Positions 24,978 to 32,579 of a stretch of DNA of 64,000 bases are shown piece after piece. Within the stretch, counting starts at the first letter, position 1; each line of letters opens with the position of its first letter. The notes beneath the pieces are model-generated. The model searched no databases. It was not told the origin of the DNA and was given only the letters and a program-made list of their open reading frames with translations. The stretch covers positions 682,001 through 746,000 of the forward strand of contig CAWGHD010000002.1 of NCBI GenBank assembly GCA_963822295.1, in the 5' to 3' direction. The translations under genes were made by a program, and so were the position numbers. The stretch comes from VRUE01 sp963822295. GTDB lineage: Bacteria > Actinomycetota > Thermoleophilia > Solirubrobacterales > 70-9.

Positions 24978-25969
24978 CGGATCACGTCGCCGTCCTCGAC
25001 TTCCCGGACTCGTCCCTCGTTGACAAGGAGGTCGGCGTGGCCGATCACCTCCGAGAGCGTCAGGAAGGCCTGGGTGACGGCGACGTTGCCCCAGATCGAC
25101 TGGGCGATCTCGTAGCCGCTGCGCGGCCGCTCGGCGATCAGGCGGTGGATCTTCTCCTTGCGGCGCTCGTGCTTGTGGATGCGGTCGTCGATCAGCTCGA
25201 CGTGGTCGACGATCGGGTCGCCGTGGCCGGAGAGGACGAACTCTGCCGGCATCTCCTGCGTTTTGCGCATCGACTCGATGTAGGCGACCAGGGCCTGGGT
25301 GCGCTCGGTCGAGCCGTCGAGGGGGCGGGTGATCAGCGGGTTGGAGGAGATGTGGGCGATCAGGTGGTCGGCGGCGATCAGGATACGCCGCTCCTCGTCC
25401 CAGAAGATCGTGTCCGAGGGGCTGTGGCCCGGCCGGTGCAGGGCCTGCAGGGTGCGGTCGCGGAAGGCGATCTCCTCGCCGTCGTCGAGCGGCCGGGTCA
25501 CCGCGACGTGCGACCCCCAGCTGCGGAAGCTGCGCGAGACGCTGGCGAGCGCGGCCGTGACCTCCTCCGGGATGCCGCTGCGCAGCATCAGCTCGACCGC
25601 GAATCGGTCCTCGGCCTCGGCGTCCTCCTCGAAGTTGGCGAGCCGCTGGGCGGCGACGCCGATCGCCGCGACCTCGGCGCCGGAGTGCTCGACGATGATC
25701 TCCACCAGGCCGAGGTGGTCGATGTGCTGGTGGGTGACTATCACCAGCTCAAGGTCGTCGATCGAGTGGCCGCGCTCGCCGAGCGCCCTCTGCAGCTCGT
25801 CGAGCGCCTTGCCCGAGTTGGGGCCGGTGTCGACGAGCGTCAGCGGGTCGTCCTCGAGCAGGTAGCAGTTGACCCTGCCGACGGCGAAGGGCGTCGGGAT
25901 CGGGAGGCGGTGGATCCCGGCCTGCGCCGCCTGCTCCAGCGCCGCCTCGGGGGTCAGGGCCGGGCTCAC
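24959..25969 (-). CDS. Metallo-beta-lactamase-fold hydrolase
   Basis: A 336-residue hydrolase. The dinuclear metal motif THQHIDHLG and later ligands in LHRPGHSPSDTIFW, AADHLI and LSGHGDP mark a full MBL core. After residue 250 a helical and winged-helix-like C-terminal part follows (HERRKEKIHRLIAERPRSGYEIAQSIWG), as in LACTB2-type and related hydrolases. The GTG start overlaps the stop of the phosphohexomutase gene; longer starts lie inside that gene. Substrate unknown. Confidence 0.88.
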   Translation of the reverse strand: MSPALTPEAALEQAAQAGIHRLPIPTPFAVGRVNCYLLEDDPLTLVDTGPNSGKALDELQRALGERGHSIDDLELVIVTHQHIDHLGLVEIIVEHSGAEVAAIGVAAQRLANFEEDAEAEDRFAVELMLRSGIPEEVTAALASVSRSFRSWGSHVAVTRPLDDGEEIAFRDRTLQALHRPGHSPSDTIFWDEERRILIAADHLIAHISSNPLITRPLDGSTERTQALVAYIESMRKTQEMPAEFVLSGHGDPIVDHVELIDDRIHKHERRKEKIHRLIAERPRSGYEIAQSIWGNVAVTQAFLTLSEVIGHADLLVNEGRVREVEDGDVIRYEAVP

Positions 25970-27351
25970 GACCGGATCAGCGCGAGGACCTCGTCGCGCT
26001 TTTCCTCCATGTGCTCGCGGGAGACCAGCGACTCGAGGTTGAGGCGGAGCAGCGGCTCGGTGTTCGAGGGGCGGACGTTGAAGTGCCAATCGGGGAAGTC
26101 GATCGAGACACCGTCGAGCCGGGCCAATTTGGCCGCCCCCTCGCCGTAACGCGCGACGATCTCCTCCATCTTCGCCGGTCCGTCGCCGACCTCGGAGTTG
26201 ATCTCGCCGGAGATGAAGTAGCGGGAGCGGAACTCGGCGATCAGCTCGGCGAGAGTGCGGCCGTCGGCCGAGAGCAGCTCGAGCATGAGCAGGGCGGGGA
26301 TCGTCCCCGAGTCGGCGTTCCAGAAGTCGCGGAAGTAGTAGTGGCCGGAGACCTCGCCGCCGAAGGCGGCGCCCTCCTCGCGCATCCTTTCCTTGAAGAA
26401 GGCGTGGCCGACGCGGGAGAGCCCCGAGCGCCCGCCCTCGGCGGCGACCAGGTCGGGGACGGCCCGGCTCGATCGCGGGTCGTGGAGGATCGTAGCGCCG
26501 GGGTCCTTGGCGAGCGCCGCGCGGGCGAGCAGCGCGCAGACGAAGTCGCCGTCGCAGAACTCGCCGTCGCCGTCGATGAAGAAGCAGCGGTCGGCGTCGC
26601 CGTCCCAGGCGATCCCGAGGTCGGCGCCTGACTCGCGGACGCGCTCGATGATCATCCGCCGGTTCTCCTCGAGCAGCGGGTTCGGCTCGTGGTCGGGGAA
26701 CTCGCCGTCGGGCTCGAAGTACATCTCCTCGAGGTCGAGGCGAAGGTCGCGGAGGATCGGCCCCGCCGTCGGGCCCGCCATCCCGTTGCCGCCGTCGACC
26801 ACCACCTTCATCGGCGCGACCTTCTCGGGATCGATGAAGGAGAGCGCCTTGGCGCGGTACTCCTCCCAGACGTCGACCTCCTCGACCGAGCCGCCCCCCG
26901 GGGCGTCGCCGAGGCCGCCCTCGATCTCACGCCGGACGTCGCCGATCCCGGCGTCGCCGGAGAGCGCCAGGGCGCCCTCGCGGACCAGCTTGACGCCGGT
27001 GTAGGCCTTCGGGTTGTGCGAGGCGGTCACCATCGCGCCGCCGTCGAGCTCGCGCGAGCCGACCAGGTGGTAGAGCAGCTCGGTCGCGACCATCCCGGCG
27101 TCGAGGACGGCGGCGCCCTCTTCGAGCAGGCCCTCGCGCAGGGCCGCCGCCATCGCCGGCGCGGTCAGCCGCATGTCGCGGCCGAGCCCGACCCGCAGCT
27201 CGCCCGGCTCCTTGCCGCGCAGGCGGCCGAGCACGCGGGCGAAGGCGCGGCCGATCGCACGGGCGGTTCCCTCGTCCATCTCGGAGCCGTGCAGGCCGCG
27301 GATGTCGTAGGCCTTGAAGATCCCGGCCGGCGCCAGGAGGCTCTCGCTCAA
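25966..27351 (-). CDS. Phosphomannomutase/phosphoglucomutase
   Basis: A 461-residue alpha-D-phosphohexomutase that interconverts 1- and 6-phosphosugars for nucleotide-sugar supply. The phosphoserine loop is TASHNPKAYTG, the metal loop DGDADRCFFID, the sugar-specificity loop GGEVSGHYYF, and the C-terminal phosphate site RPSNTEPLLRLN. The N-terminus (IFKAYDIRGLHG) matches the ManB/AlgC group. It overlaps the HIT gene upstream and the MBL gene downstream by four bases each, so the three form an operon. Mannose versus glucose preference cannot be read from sequence. Confidence 0.93.
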   Translation of the reverse strand: MSESLLAPAGIFKAYDIRGLHGSEMDEGTARAIGRAFARVLGRLRGKEPGELRVGLGRDMRLTAPAMAAALREGLLEEGAAVLDAGMVATELLYHLVGSRELDGGAMVTASHNPKAYTGVKLVREGALALSGDAGIGDVRREIEGGLGDAPGGGSVEEVDVWEEYRAKALSFIDPEKVAPMKVVVDGGNGMAGPTAGPILRDLRLDLEEMYFEPDGEFPDHEPNPLLEENRRMIIERVRESGADLGIAWDGDADRCFFIDGDGEFCDGDFVCALLARAALAKDPGATILHDPRSSRAVPDLVAAEGGRSGLSRVGHAFFKERMREEGAAFGGEVSGHYYFRDFWNADSGTIPALLMLELLSADGRTLAELIAEFRSRYFISGEINSEVGDGPAKMEEIVARYGEGAAKLARLDGVSIDFPDWHFNVRPSNTEPLLRLNLESLVSREHMEEKRDEVLALIRS

Positions 27352-27845
27352 AACGCGCCCTTCAGAGCCTCGTAGCTCTGCTCGAGCGACTGCGGCATGA
27401 CTTTCGTGTCGGCGATCACGGGCATGAAGTTGGTGTCGCCGCCCCAGCGCGGGACGACGTGGAGGTGGATGTGGTGCTCGACCCCGGCGCCGGCGACGCG
27501 CCCCTGGTTGAGGCCGACGTTGTAGCCGTGGGGCTCGTAGACGTCCTCGAGCCGGGCCATCGCCCGCTGCGCGAGCGCCATCATCTCGGCCGTCGTCTCC
27601 GGGGTCAGGTCCTGGAAGCTGCCGATGTGCTCGTACGGGGTCACCATCAGGTGGCCGTTCGTGTACGGGTAGAGGTTGAGGATCACGAAGCAGCGCTCGC
27701 CGCGGTGGACGATCAGGTTCGCCGCGTCGTCCTCCTCCGCCTGCTTGGCGCAGAAGATGCAGTCCTCCTCGATGTCCTTGGCTGCGTCCTTCACGTAGTC
27801 GAAGCGGTCGGGCGCCCAGATCCGGTGATTGGCCACGCCACCCAT
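27348..27845 (-). CDS. HIT-family nucleotide hydrolase/phosphorylase
   Basis: A 165-residue histidine-triad protein. The catalytic HIT motif is HHIHLHVVPRW; upstream come CIFC with a second histidine as a probable zinc site, and LNLYPYTNGHLMVTPYEH. This matches actinobacterial HIT proteins related to diadenosine-tetraphosphate phosphorylase. The first ATG was chosen, though a GTG four codons in is possible. It heads an operon with the phosphohexomutase and MBL hydrolase. Confidence 0.9.
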   Translation of the reverse strand: MGGVANHRIWAPDRFDYVKDAAKDIEEDCIFCAKQAEEDDAANLIVHRGERCFVILNLYPYTNGHLMVTPYEHIGSFQDLTPETTAEMMALAQRAMARLEDVYEPHGYNVGLNQGRVAGAGVEHHIHLHVVPRWGGDTNFMPVIADTKVMPQSLEQSYEALKGAF

Positions 27846-27904
27846 CCTATGAAAGGAAGGAAGTGGTCAGTTCTCCTGCATAAGGCGCCACCTCCTCCGC
27901 TCCC

Positions 27905-27948
27905 GGGCCGGTCGCGCTCATGACCACCGGCGATCTCGCGACCGGCCC
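27905..27948 (-). terminator. Strong hairpin downstream of corA
   Basis: Perfect 12-bp arms (GGGCCGGTCGCG and CGCGACCGGCCC) with a 20-base loop, lying 18 bases beyond the corA stop on the reverse strand. There is no U-tract, so it is a terminator or RNA-stabilising hairpin by position only. Confidence 0.5.
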
Positions 27949-27966
27949 TCCCGCGTCCGGGGGTGG

Positions 27967-28977
27967 CTATAGCCAGCCGCGTCGCCTGAACCAGGCGAGC
28001 ATGCCGACCAGGACGCCGACCATGACGGCGATCACGGCCCAGAAGGCGGCGGGGTCGCCCTCGCCGGGGACGCCGACGTTCATCCCCCAGATGCTGGCGA
28101 CCAGGGTCAGCGGCAGGACGATGACGCTGATCGAGGTGAGCACCCGCAGGATGTCGTTGACGCGGTGGGAGATCACCGACTCGTTGGTCTCGGCCAGCGC
28201 CTCGACGACCTCCTTGTAGTTCTCGAGCATGTCCCAGATCCGCTCGTGGGCGTCGACGATGTCGTCGAAGTAGATCTCGAGGTCGAGGTCGGTCGCCAGG
28301 TAGCGCTGCTTGACCTTCTCGAGGTCGCGCAGGACCGGGCGCTGCGGGCGGATCACTTTGCGGAAGTTGATGATCTCCTGCTTGACGTTGGAGATGTCGC
28401 GGACGACCTCCTCGGAGCGGCCCTCGAAGATGTCGTCCTCGAGCGCGTCGAGCTTGTTGCCGATCTTGCGCAGCATCGGGAAGCAGTAGTCGAAGCTGTC
28501 GTCGACGAGGCGGTAGAGGAGGTACCCCGAGCCGCGCGAGAAGAGCTGTTCGCGCAGCTCCTCCTTCGTCCGGCAGCGCTCGAACAGGTACTCGACGGGC
28601 TGCAGCGGCTGGTTCGGGATCGTCACCAGGTAGCCGGGCCCGACGAAGAGGTCGAGCTCGCCGGTGCCGAGGCGGCCGGCGGCCGGGTCGAAGACCGGGA
28701 AGTGGAGGACGATGAAGAGGTAGTCGTCGTAGACGTCGATCTTCGGCCGCTGGTTGCGGGAGAGCACGTCCTCGAGGTCGAGGGCGTGGAAGTCGAAGTT
28801 GTCCTCGAGCCAGCCGCGCTCGAGGGCGCCGGGGCTCTCGATGTTGACCCAGCGCAGGCCGGCGGCGTCGATCTGCTCGACGTTCGGGGTCTTCTGCTCA
28901 GCCGCCGGGGGGGCGCCGATCAGCTGCTCGCCGCGCCGGGTCGCCCGCCGCAGCCTTGGCTTCGGAAGGTTCGGCAT
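27967..28977 (-). CDS. corA: CorA-family magnesium/divalent cation transporter
   Basis: A 336-residue transporter with a long cytoplasmic helical domain and two C-terminal transmembrane helices. The family motif is GMN, here SIWGMNVGVP after the first helix, with a WFRRRGWL tail. LRKIGNKLDALEDDIFEGR is typical of the stalk. CorA pentamers move Mg2+ or related ions down the potential. The start at ATG gives MPNLPKPRLRRATRRGE. A different frame with its own ATG covers the same N-terminal region and joins near a C7 run, so the exact N-terminus is uncertain. Confidence 0.9.
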   Translation of the reverse strand: MPNLPKPRLRRATRRGEQLIGAPPAAEQKTPNVEQIDAAGLRWVNIESPGALERGWLEDNFDFHALDLEDVLSRNQRPKIDVYDDYLFIVLHFPVFDPAAGRLGTGELDLFVGPGYLVTIPNQPLQPVEYLFERCRTKEELREQLFSRGSGYLLYRLVDDSFDYCFPMLRKIGNKLDALEDDIFEGRSEEVVRDISNVKQEIINFRKVIRPQRPVLRDLEKVKQRYLATDLDLEIYFDDIVDAHERIWDMLENYKEVVEALAETNESVISHRVNDILRVLTSISVIVLPLTLVASIWGMNVGVPGEGDPAAFWAVIAVMVGVLVGMLAWFRRRGWL

Positions 28978-29090
28978 CTGCCTGGCTCAGCTTCTCGTCG
29001 GTGTCGGCGGGCATCGCGCACAAGACTAAACGGCTGCACCTGCTGAAACTGAACGAAATGTCCCCTGGTACGATGCCCCCACATAAGCGC

Positions 29091-29204
29091 CACATCTAGA
29101 GGGGTGGAGGGACTGGCCCAGTGAAGCCCCGGCAACCACCTCGAACCGACAGGTTCGAGGGGAGGTGCCAAGTCCAGCAGGTCGTGAAAGGCCTGGAAGA
29201 TGTG
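29091..29204 (+). promoter_or_regulatory. SAM-I (S-box) riboswitch aptamer
   Basis: P1 pairs CACATCT with AGATGTG at the two ends. Between them lie the conserved GAGGGACTGGCCC, GAAGCCCCGGCAACC with a hairpin, GGTGCCAAGTCC, and GTGAAAGGCCTGG blocks of the S-box. The 3' P1 strand (TGTGGGG) can also pair with CCCCACA inside the terminator, giving a clear SAM-off antitermination switch. A possible -10 TACGAT lies 17 bases upstream of P1. It controls the threonine-synthase-like gene and its MoaD-like partner. Confidence 0.94.
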
Positions 29205-29221
29205 GGGAAACGTCCGATCGG

Positions 29222-29254
29222 ACCTCTGCCCCACAAGCGGCGGAGGTTTTTTTT
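29222..29254 (+). terminator. Riboswitch-controlled intrinsic terminator
   Basis: Nine-bp stem ACCTCTGCC/GGCGGAGGT (one G-U pair), loop CCACAAGC, then eight T residues. The 5' part of the hairpin (CCCCACA across stem and loop) is sequestered when the antiterminator forms with the 3' strand of P1. Confidence 0.92.
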
Positions 29255-29277
29255 GTTGTCGACGGAAAGCAGATCGG

Positions 29278-30513
29278 ATGTCACTCGATAATTTGAGGTG
29301 CAGGGAGTGCGGCGAGACCTTCGAGCTCGGCGCGCATTTCTTCTGCGAGAACTGTTTCGGGCCGCTCGAGGTCGCCTACGACCACTCCGGGCTCGACCCG
29401 GCCGAGGCGAAGCGGCGGATCCAGGCCGGGTCCCAGGGGATCTGGCGCTACGCCGACTTCCTGCCCTTCGAGGGCAGGCCCGGCGACCCGCTGGAGCCGG
29501 GGCTGACGCCGCTGCTGCGCGCCGACCGGCTCGCCGAGCGGATCGGCCTCGACGCCGAGCTCTGGATCAAGAACGACGCCGCCAACCCGACCCACTCGTT
29601 CAAGGACCGGGTCGTCGCCGTCGCCGTCGCCAAAGCACAGGAGCTCGGCTTCAAGACCGTCGCCTGCGCCTCCACCGGCAACCTCGCCAACGCAGTCGCC
29701 GCCCACGCCGCCGCCGCCGGCCTCGAGTCCTACGTCTTCGTCCCCGCCAACCTCGAGGAGCAGAAGCTGCTCGCAACCGGCGTCTACGGGACCAACCTGG
29801 TCGGTGTGCGCGGCAACTACGACGACGTCAACCGCCTCTGCACCCAGCTCGCCGAAGTGCGGCCCTGGGCGATCGTCAACGTCAACCTGCGCCCCTACTA
29901 CGCCGAGGGCTCGAAGACGCTCGCCTACGAGACGGTTGAGCAGCTCGGCTGGGAGCTTCCCGACCGGATCGTCTGTCCGATCGCCTCCGGCTCGCTGTTC
30001 ACCAAGCTCGGCCGCGGCTTCCAGGAGTGGCTCGACCTCGGCCTGGTCGAGGGCGGGCAGCCGGTCTTCAACGGCGCCCAGGCGCTCGGCTGCAGCCCGG
30101 TCGCCACCGCCTTCGCCGAAGGCTGGGACGTCTGCAAGCCGCAGAAGCCGGAGACGATCGCCAAAAGCCTCGCGATCGGCGACCCGGCCGACGGCCCCTA
30201 CGCGATCGAGCACGCCCGCAGCACCGGGGGCGGGATCGACTCCGTCGACGACGACGAGATCCGCGACGGCATCCGCCTGCTCGCCGAGACCACCGGGATC
30301 TTCACCGAGACCGCCGGCGGGGTCACCGTCGGCGTCCTGCGCAAGCTCGCCGAGCGCGGCGACATCGCCTCCGGGGAGCGCGTCGTCGTCTACCTGACCG
30401 GGGAGGGTCTGAAGACCCTCGACGCGACTCGCGATAGGTTCCAGATGCATGAGATCGACCCCGATCTCGACAGCTTCGAGTCCGAGTTCGAGCACCAGGA
30501 GGTGGTCGCCTGA
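29278..30513 (+). CDS. Threonine-synthase-like PLP enzyme under a SAM riboswitch
   Basis: A 411-residue fold-type II PLP enzyme of the threonine synthase family, whose usual reaction turns O-phosphohomoserine into threonine. An N-terminal zinc ribbon (LRCRECG and CENC), the PLP lysine in NPTHSFKDRVV, the CASTGNLANAVAAHAA loop, and IASGSLFTKLGRGF near residue 240 all fit. The ATG lies 23 bases after the riboswitch terminator, behind GGAAAG. The stop overlaps the MoaD-like gene. SAM control and a sulfur-carrier partner are odd for plain threonine synthesis and suggest a sulfur-amino-acid role. The family is sure; the reaction here is inference. Confidence 0.9.
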   Translation: MSLDNLRCRECGETFELGAHFFCENCFGPLEVAYDHSGLDPAEAKRRIQAGSQGIWRYADFLPFEGRPGDPLEPGLTPLLRADRLAERIGLDAELWIKNDAANPTHSFKDRVVAVAVAKAQELGFKTVACASTGNLANAVAAHAAAAGLESYVFVPANLEEQKLLATGVYGTNLVGVRGNYDDVNRLCTQLAEVRPWAIVNVNLRPYYAEGSKTLAYETVEQLGWELPDRIVCPIASGSLFTKLGRGFQEWLDLGLVEGGQPVFNGAQALGCSPVATAFAEGWDVCKPQKPETIAKSLAIGDPADGPYAIEHARSTGGGIDSVDDDEIRDGIRLLAETTGIFTETAGGVTVGVLRKLAERGDIASGERVVVYLTGEGLKTLDATRDRFQMHEIDPDLDSFESEFEHQEVVA

Positions 30514-30785
30514 TGGCAGTGACGGTGAAGATCCCGACCCAGCTCCGGGCAGCGACCGGGGGGGAGGGCGAGGTGGAGGTGTCCGGCTCGACCGTCGGCG
30601 AGGTGCTCGACGCGGTCTTCGAGGCCCACGGCGACCTGCGCGAGCGGATCACCCAGGACGGCGACCTGCGCCGCTTCGTCAACGTCTACGTCAGCGGCGA
30701 GGACATCCGCTTCCAGCAGGGGCTCGATACCAAGATCAATGAAGGTGACGAGGTCACCATCCTCCCCGCCGTCGCCGGCGGCTGA
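30513..30785 (+). CDS. MoaD/ThiS-family sulfur carrier protein
   Basis: A 90-residue ubiquitin-fold protein ending in Gly-Gly (ILPAVAGG), the tail that is adenylated and thiocarboxylated in sulfur carriers such as MoaD, ThiS and CysO. Family pattern: VKIPTQLR at the start, VSGSTVGEVLDAVFEAHGDLRERI, FVNVYVSGEDIRFQQGLDT, and EGDEVTILPAVAGG. Its ATG overlaps the stop of the threonine-synthase-like gene by one base, so the two are coupled. The best comparison is CysO of Mycobacterium, which hands sulfur to a PLP enzyme. Confidence 0.92.
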   Translation: MAVTVKIPTQLRAATGGEGEVEVSGSTVGEVLDAVFEAHGDLRERITQDGDLRRFVNVYVSGEDIRFQQGLDTKINEGDEVTILPAVAGG

Positions 30786-30796
30786 GACTCGTTGTC

Positions 30797-30849
30797 CGAA
30801 ATCGCATCAAGTTGACCAGGCTATGCATGGCGAACTTGATGCGATTTCG
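30797..30849. repeat. Palindromic element, family 1, copy B
   Basis: Perfect 17-bp arms CGAAATCGCATCAAGTT and AACTTGATGCGATTTCG around a 19-base loop (with CCA/TGG inner pairing). The loop resembles the reverse complement of the loop near 8.86 kb. It begins 11 bases after the MoaD-like stop and ends at the start region of the nucleotidyltransferase gene. Confidence 0.88.
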
Positions 30850-31584
30850 TTGAGTAGGCCGCCCGTAGTGATTCTTTGCGGCGGGCGCGGGACGCGGCTG
30901 CGGGAGCGGACGGAGTCGGTGCCGAAGGCGCTGGTCGAGATCGGCGGCCGGCCGATCCTCTGGCACGTGATCGGGATCTACGCCGCGCAGGGGTTCCGGC
31001 GCTTCCTGCTCGCGACCGGGTATCTCGGCGAGATGGTCGAGGAGTTCGCCGCGGCGGAGCGCTGGCCCGAGGGCGTCACGGTCGAGTGCGTCGAGACCGG
31101 CGCCGACACCCCGACCGGCGGCCGCATCGCCCTGCTCGGGGATCGCCTCGGGGAGGCCCCGTTCTGCGCCACCTACGCCGACGGGGTCGCCGACGTCGAC
31201 CTCGAGGCGCTGCTCGGCTTCCACCGCGACGGCGGCGCGCTGGCGACGATGACCGTCGTCCGCCCCCACCTGCAGTGGGGGGTCGCCGACGTCGCCGAGG
31301 ACGGCCGCGTCGCCGGCTTCGTCGAGAAGCCGCGCAGCGAGCACTGGATCAACGGCGGCTTCCTCTGCTTCGAGCCCGGGGCGCTCGCCTACCTCGACGA
31401 GGACAGCGTCCTCGAGCGCGAGCCGCTGGCGCGCCTCGCCGCCGACGGCGAGCTGCGCGCCCATCGCCACCAGGGCTTCTGGGACTGCATGGACACCTAC
31501 AAGGACGCCGTCGTGCTCAACGACCTCTGGGCCAGGGGCGAGGCGCCGTGGACCGCGTGGGCCCCGGAGGCCGCGGCCCGGTGA
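30850..31584 (+). CDS. Sugar nucleotidyltransferase, RfbF-like
   Basis: A protein of about 244 residues matching glucose-1-phosphate cytidylyltransferases: VVILCGGRGTRLRERTESVPKALVEIGGRPILWHV (nucleotide-binding and catalytic Arg/Lys), YADGVADVDL with the metal Asp, GFVEKPRSEHWINGGFLCFE and the C-terminal GFWDCMDTYKD. The product would be an NDP-sugar passed to the dehydratase encoded next. TTG is the start used here; GTG six codons on is equally possible. An upstream ATG would place the palindrome in the coding region, which is less likely. Its stop overlaps the dehydratase start (GTGA). Confidence 0.85.
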   Translation: MSRPPVVILCGGRGTRLRERTESVPKALVEIGGRPILWHVIGIYAAQGFRRFLLATGYLGEMVEEFAAAERWPEGVTVECVETGADTPTGGRIALLGDRLGEAPFCATYADGVADVDLEALLGFHRDGGALATMTVVRPHLQWGVADVAEDGRVAGFVEKPRSEHWINGGFLCFEPGALAYLDEDSVLEREPLARLAADGELRAHRHQGFWDCMDTYKDAVVLNDLWARGEAPWTAWAPEAAAR

Positions 31585-32567
31585 AGCGCTCCCTGGTCAC
31601 CGGCGGGCACGGCTTCGTCGCCTCTCATCTCGCCCGGGCCCTGCTCGAGCGCGGCGACACGGTCACCGTCCTCGACCGCGCGGCGCCGCGCCTCTCCGGC
31701 CTCGAGCTGCAGCGGATCGACGCCGAGGTCGAGCTGGTCGAGGCCGACCTTCGCGACGCGACGGCGATCGGCGCGACGCTCGGGGCGGGCGAGTTCGACG
31801 CCGTCTTCCACCTCGCGGCGCAGACGCTGGTCGGCCCGGCGATGGGGGACCCGACCGCGACCTTCGAGGTGAACGTCGCCGGCACCTGGATCCTGCTCGA
31901 GGCCTGCCGCCGCGTCGATGTCCCGGCGGTCGTCGTCGCCTCATCCGACAAGGCCTACGGCCCCAGCGAGGAGCTCCCCTACCGCGAGGAGATGCAGCTT
32001 CGCCCCGCCTCCCCATACGAGGCGAGCAAGGCCGCCGCCGACGCGATCGCGCTCAGCTACCGGCCCTCCTTCGGCCTGCCGGTCGCGGTCACCCGCTTCG
32101 CCAACATCTACGGCGGCGGCGACCTCAACTTCTCGCGGTTGATCCCCGAGGCGATCGTCGCCGTGCTCGAGGGCCGCCGGCCCGCGATCCGCTCCGACGG
32201 CAGCCCGCAGCGCGACTTCCTCTACGTCGACGACGCCGTCGCCGCCTACCTCGCCGTCGAGGGCGCCGCCGGGGCCGGCGGTCCGGGAGCCGGGGAGGCC
32301 TTCAACGCCGGCGGCGAGCAGCCTCACTCCGTTGCCGAGGTGCTGGAGACGATCGCCGCCGTCAGCGGCCGTGAGATCGAGCCCGAATACCTCGGCCTCG
32401 GCAATCCCGAGGGGGAGATCGACCGCCAGTACGTGGACTCGACGAAGCTGCGCGAGCTGACCTCCTGGCGGCCCGAGGTCGAGCTGCGCGACGGCCTGCG
32501 CCGCGCCCTGGAGTGGTACCGGGACAACCCGGAGGCCGTCGCGGGGTCGAGGACCACGGCCGTCTAG
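31581..32567 (+). CDS. NAD-dependent sugar epimerase/dehydratase
   Basis: A 328-residue extended short-chain dehydrogenase. The dinucleotide loop is TGGHGFVASHLA (GxxGxxA-like); the catalytic Ser and YxxxK appear in ASSDKAYGPSEELPYRE and SPYEASKAAADA. FAFNIYGGGDL-like text here reads RFANIYGGGDLNFSRLIPE, and RDFLYVDDAVAAYL is typical of CDP-glucose or GDP-mannose 4,6-dehydratases. Paired with the RfbF-like transferase it probably makes a 4-keto-6-deoxy NDP-sugar for cell-surface glycans. The GTG start is coupled to the upstream stop. Confidence 0.87.
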   Translation: MKRSLVTGGHGFVASHLARALLERGDTVTVLDRAAPRLSGLELQRIDAEVELVEADLRDATAIGATLGAGEFDAVFHLAAQTLVGPAMGDPTATFEVNVAGTWILLEACRRVDVPAVVVASSDKAYGPSEELPYREEMQLRPASPYEASKAAADAIALSYRPSFGLPVAVTRFANIYGGGDLNFSRLIPEAIVAVLEGRRPAIRSDGSPQRDFLYVDDAVAAYLAVEGAAGAGGPGAGEAFNAGGEQPHSVAEVLETIAAVSGREIEPEYLGLGNPEGEIDRQYVDSTKLRELTSWRPEVELRDGLRRALEWYRDNPEAVAGSRTTAV

Positions 32568-32579
32568 GCTTCGGCCACG

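Noticed and set aside
29060..29260. SAM-IV or SAM-II type riboswitch
   Set aside because: The order of conserved blocks and the terminal P1 helix match SAM-I.
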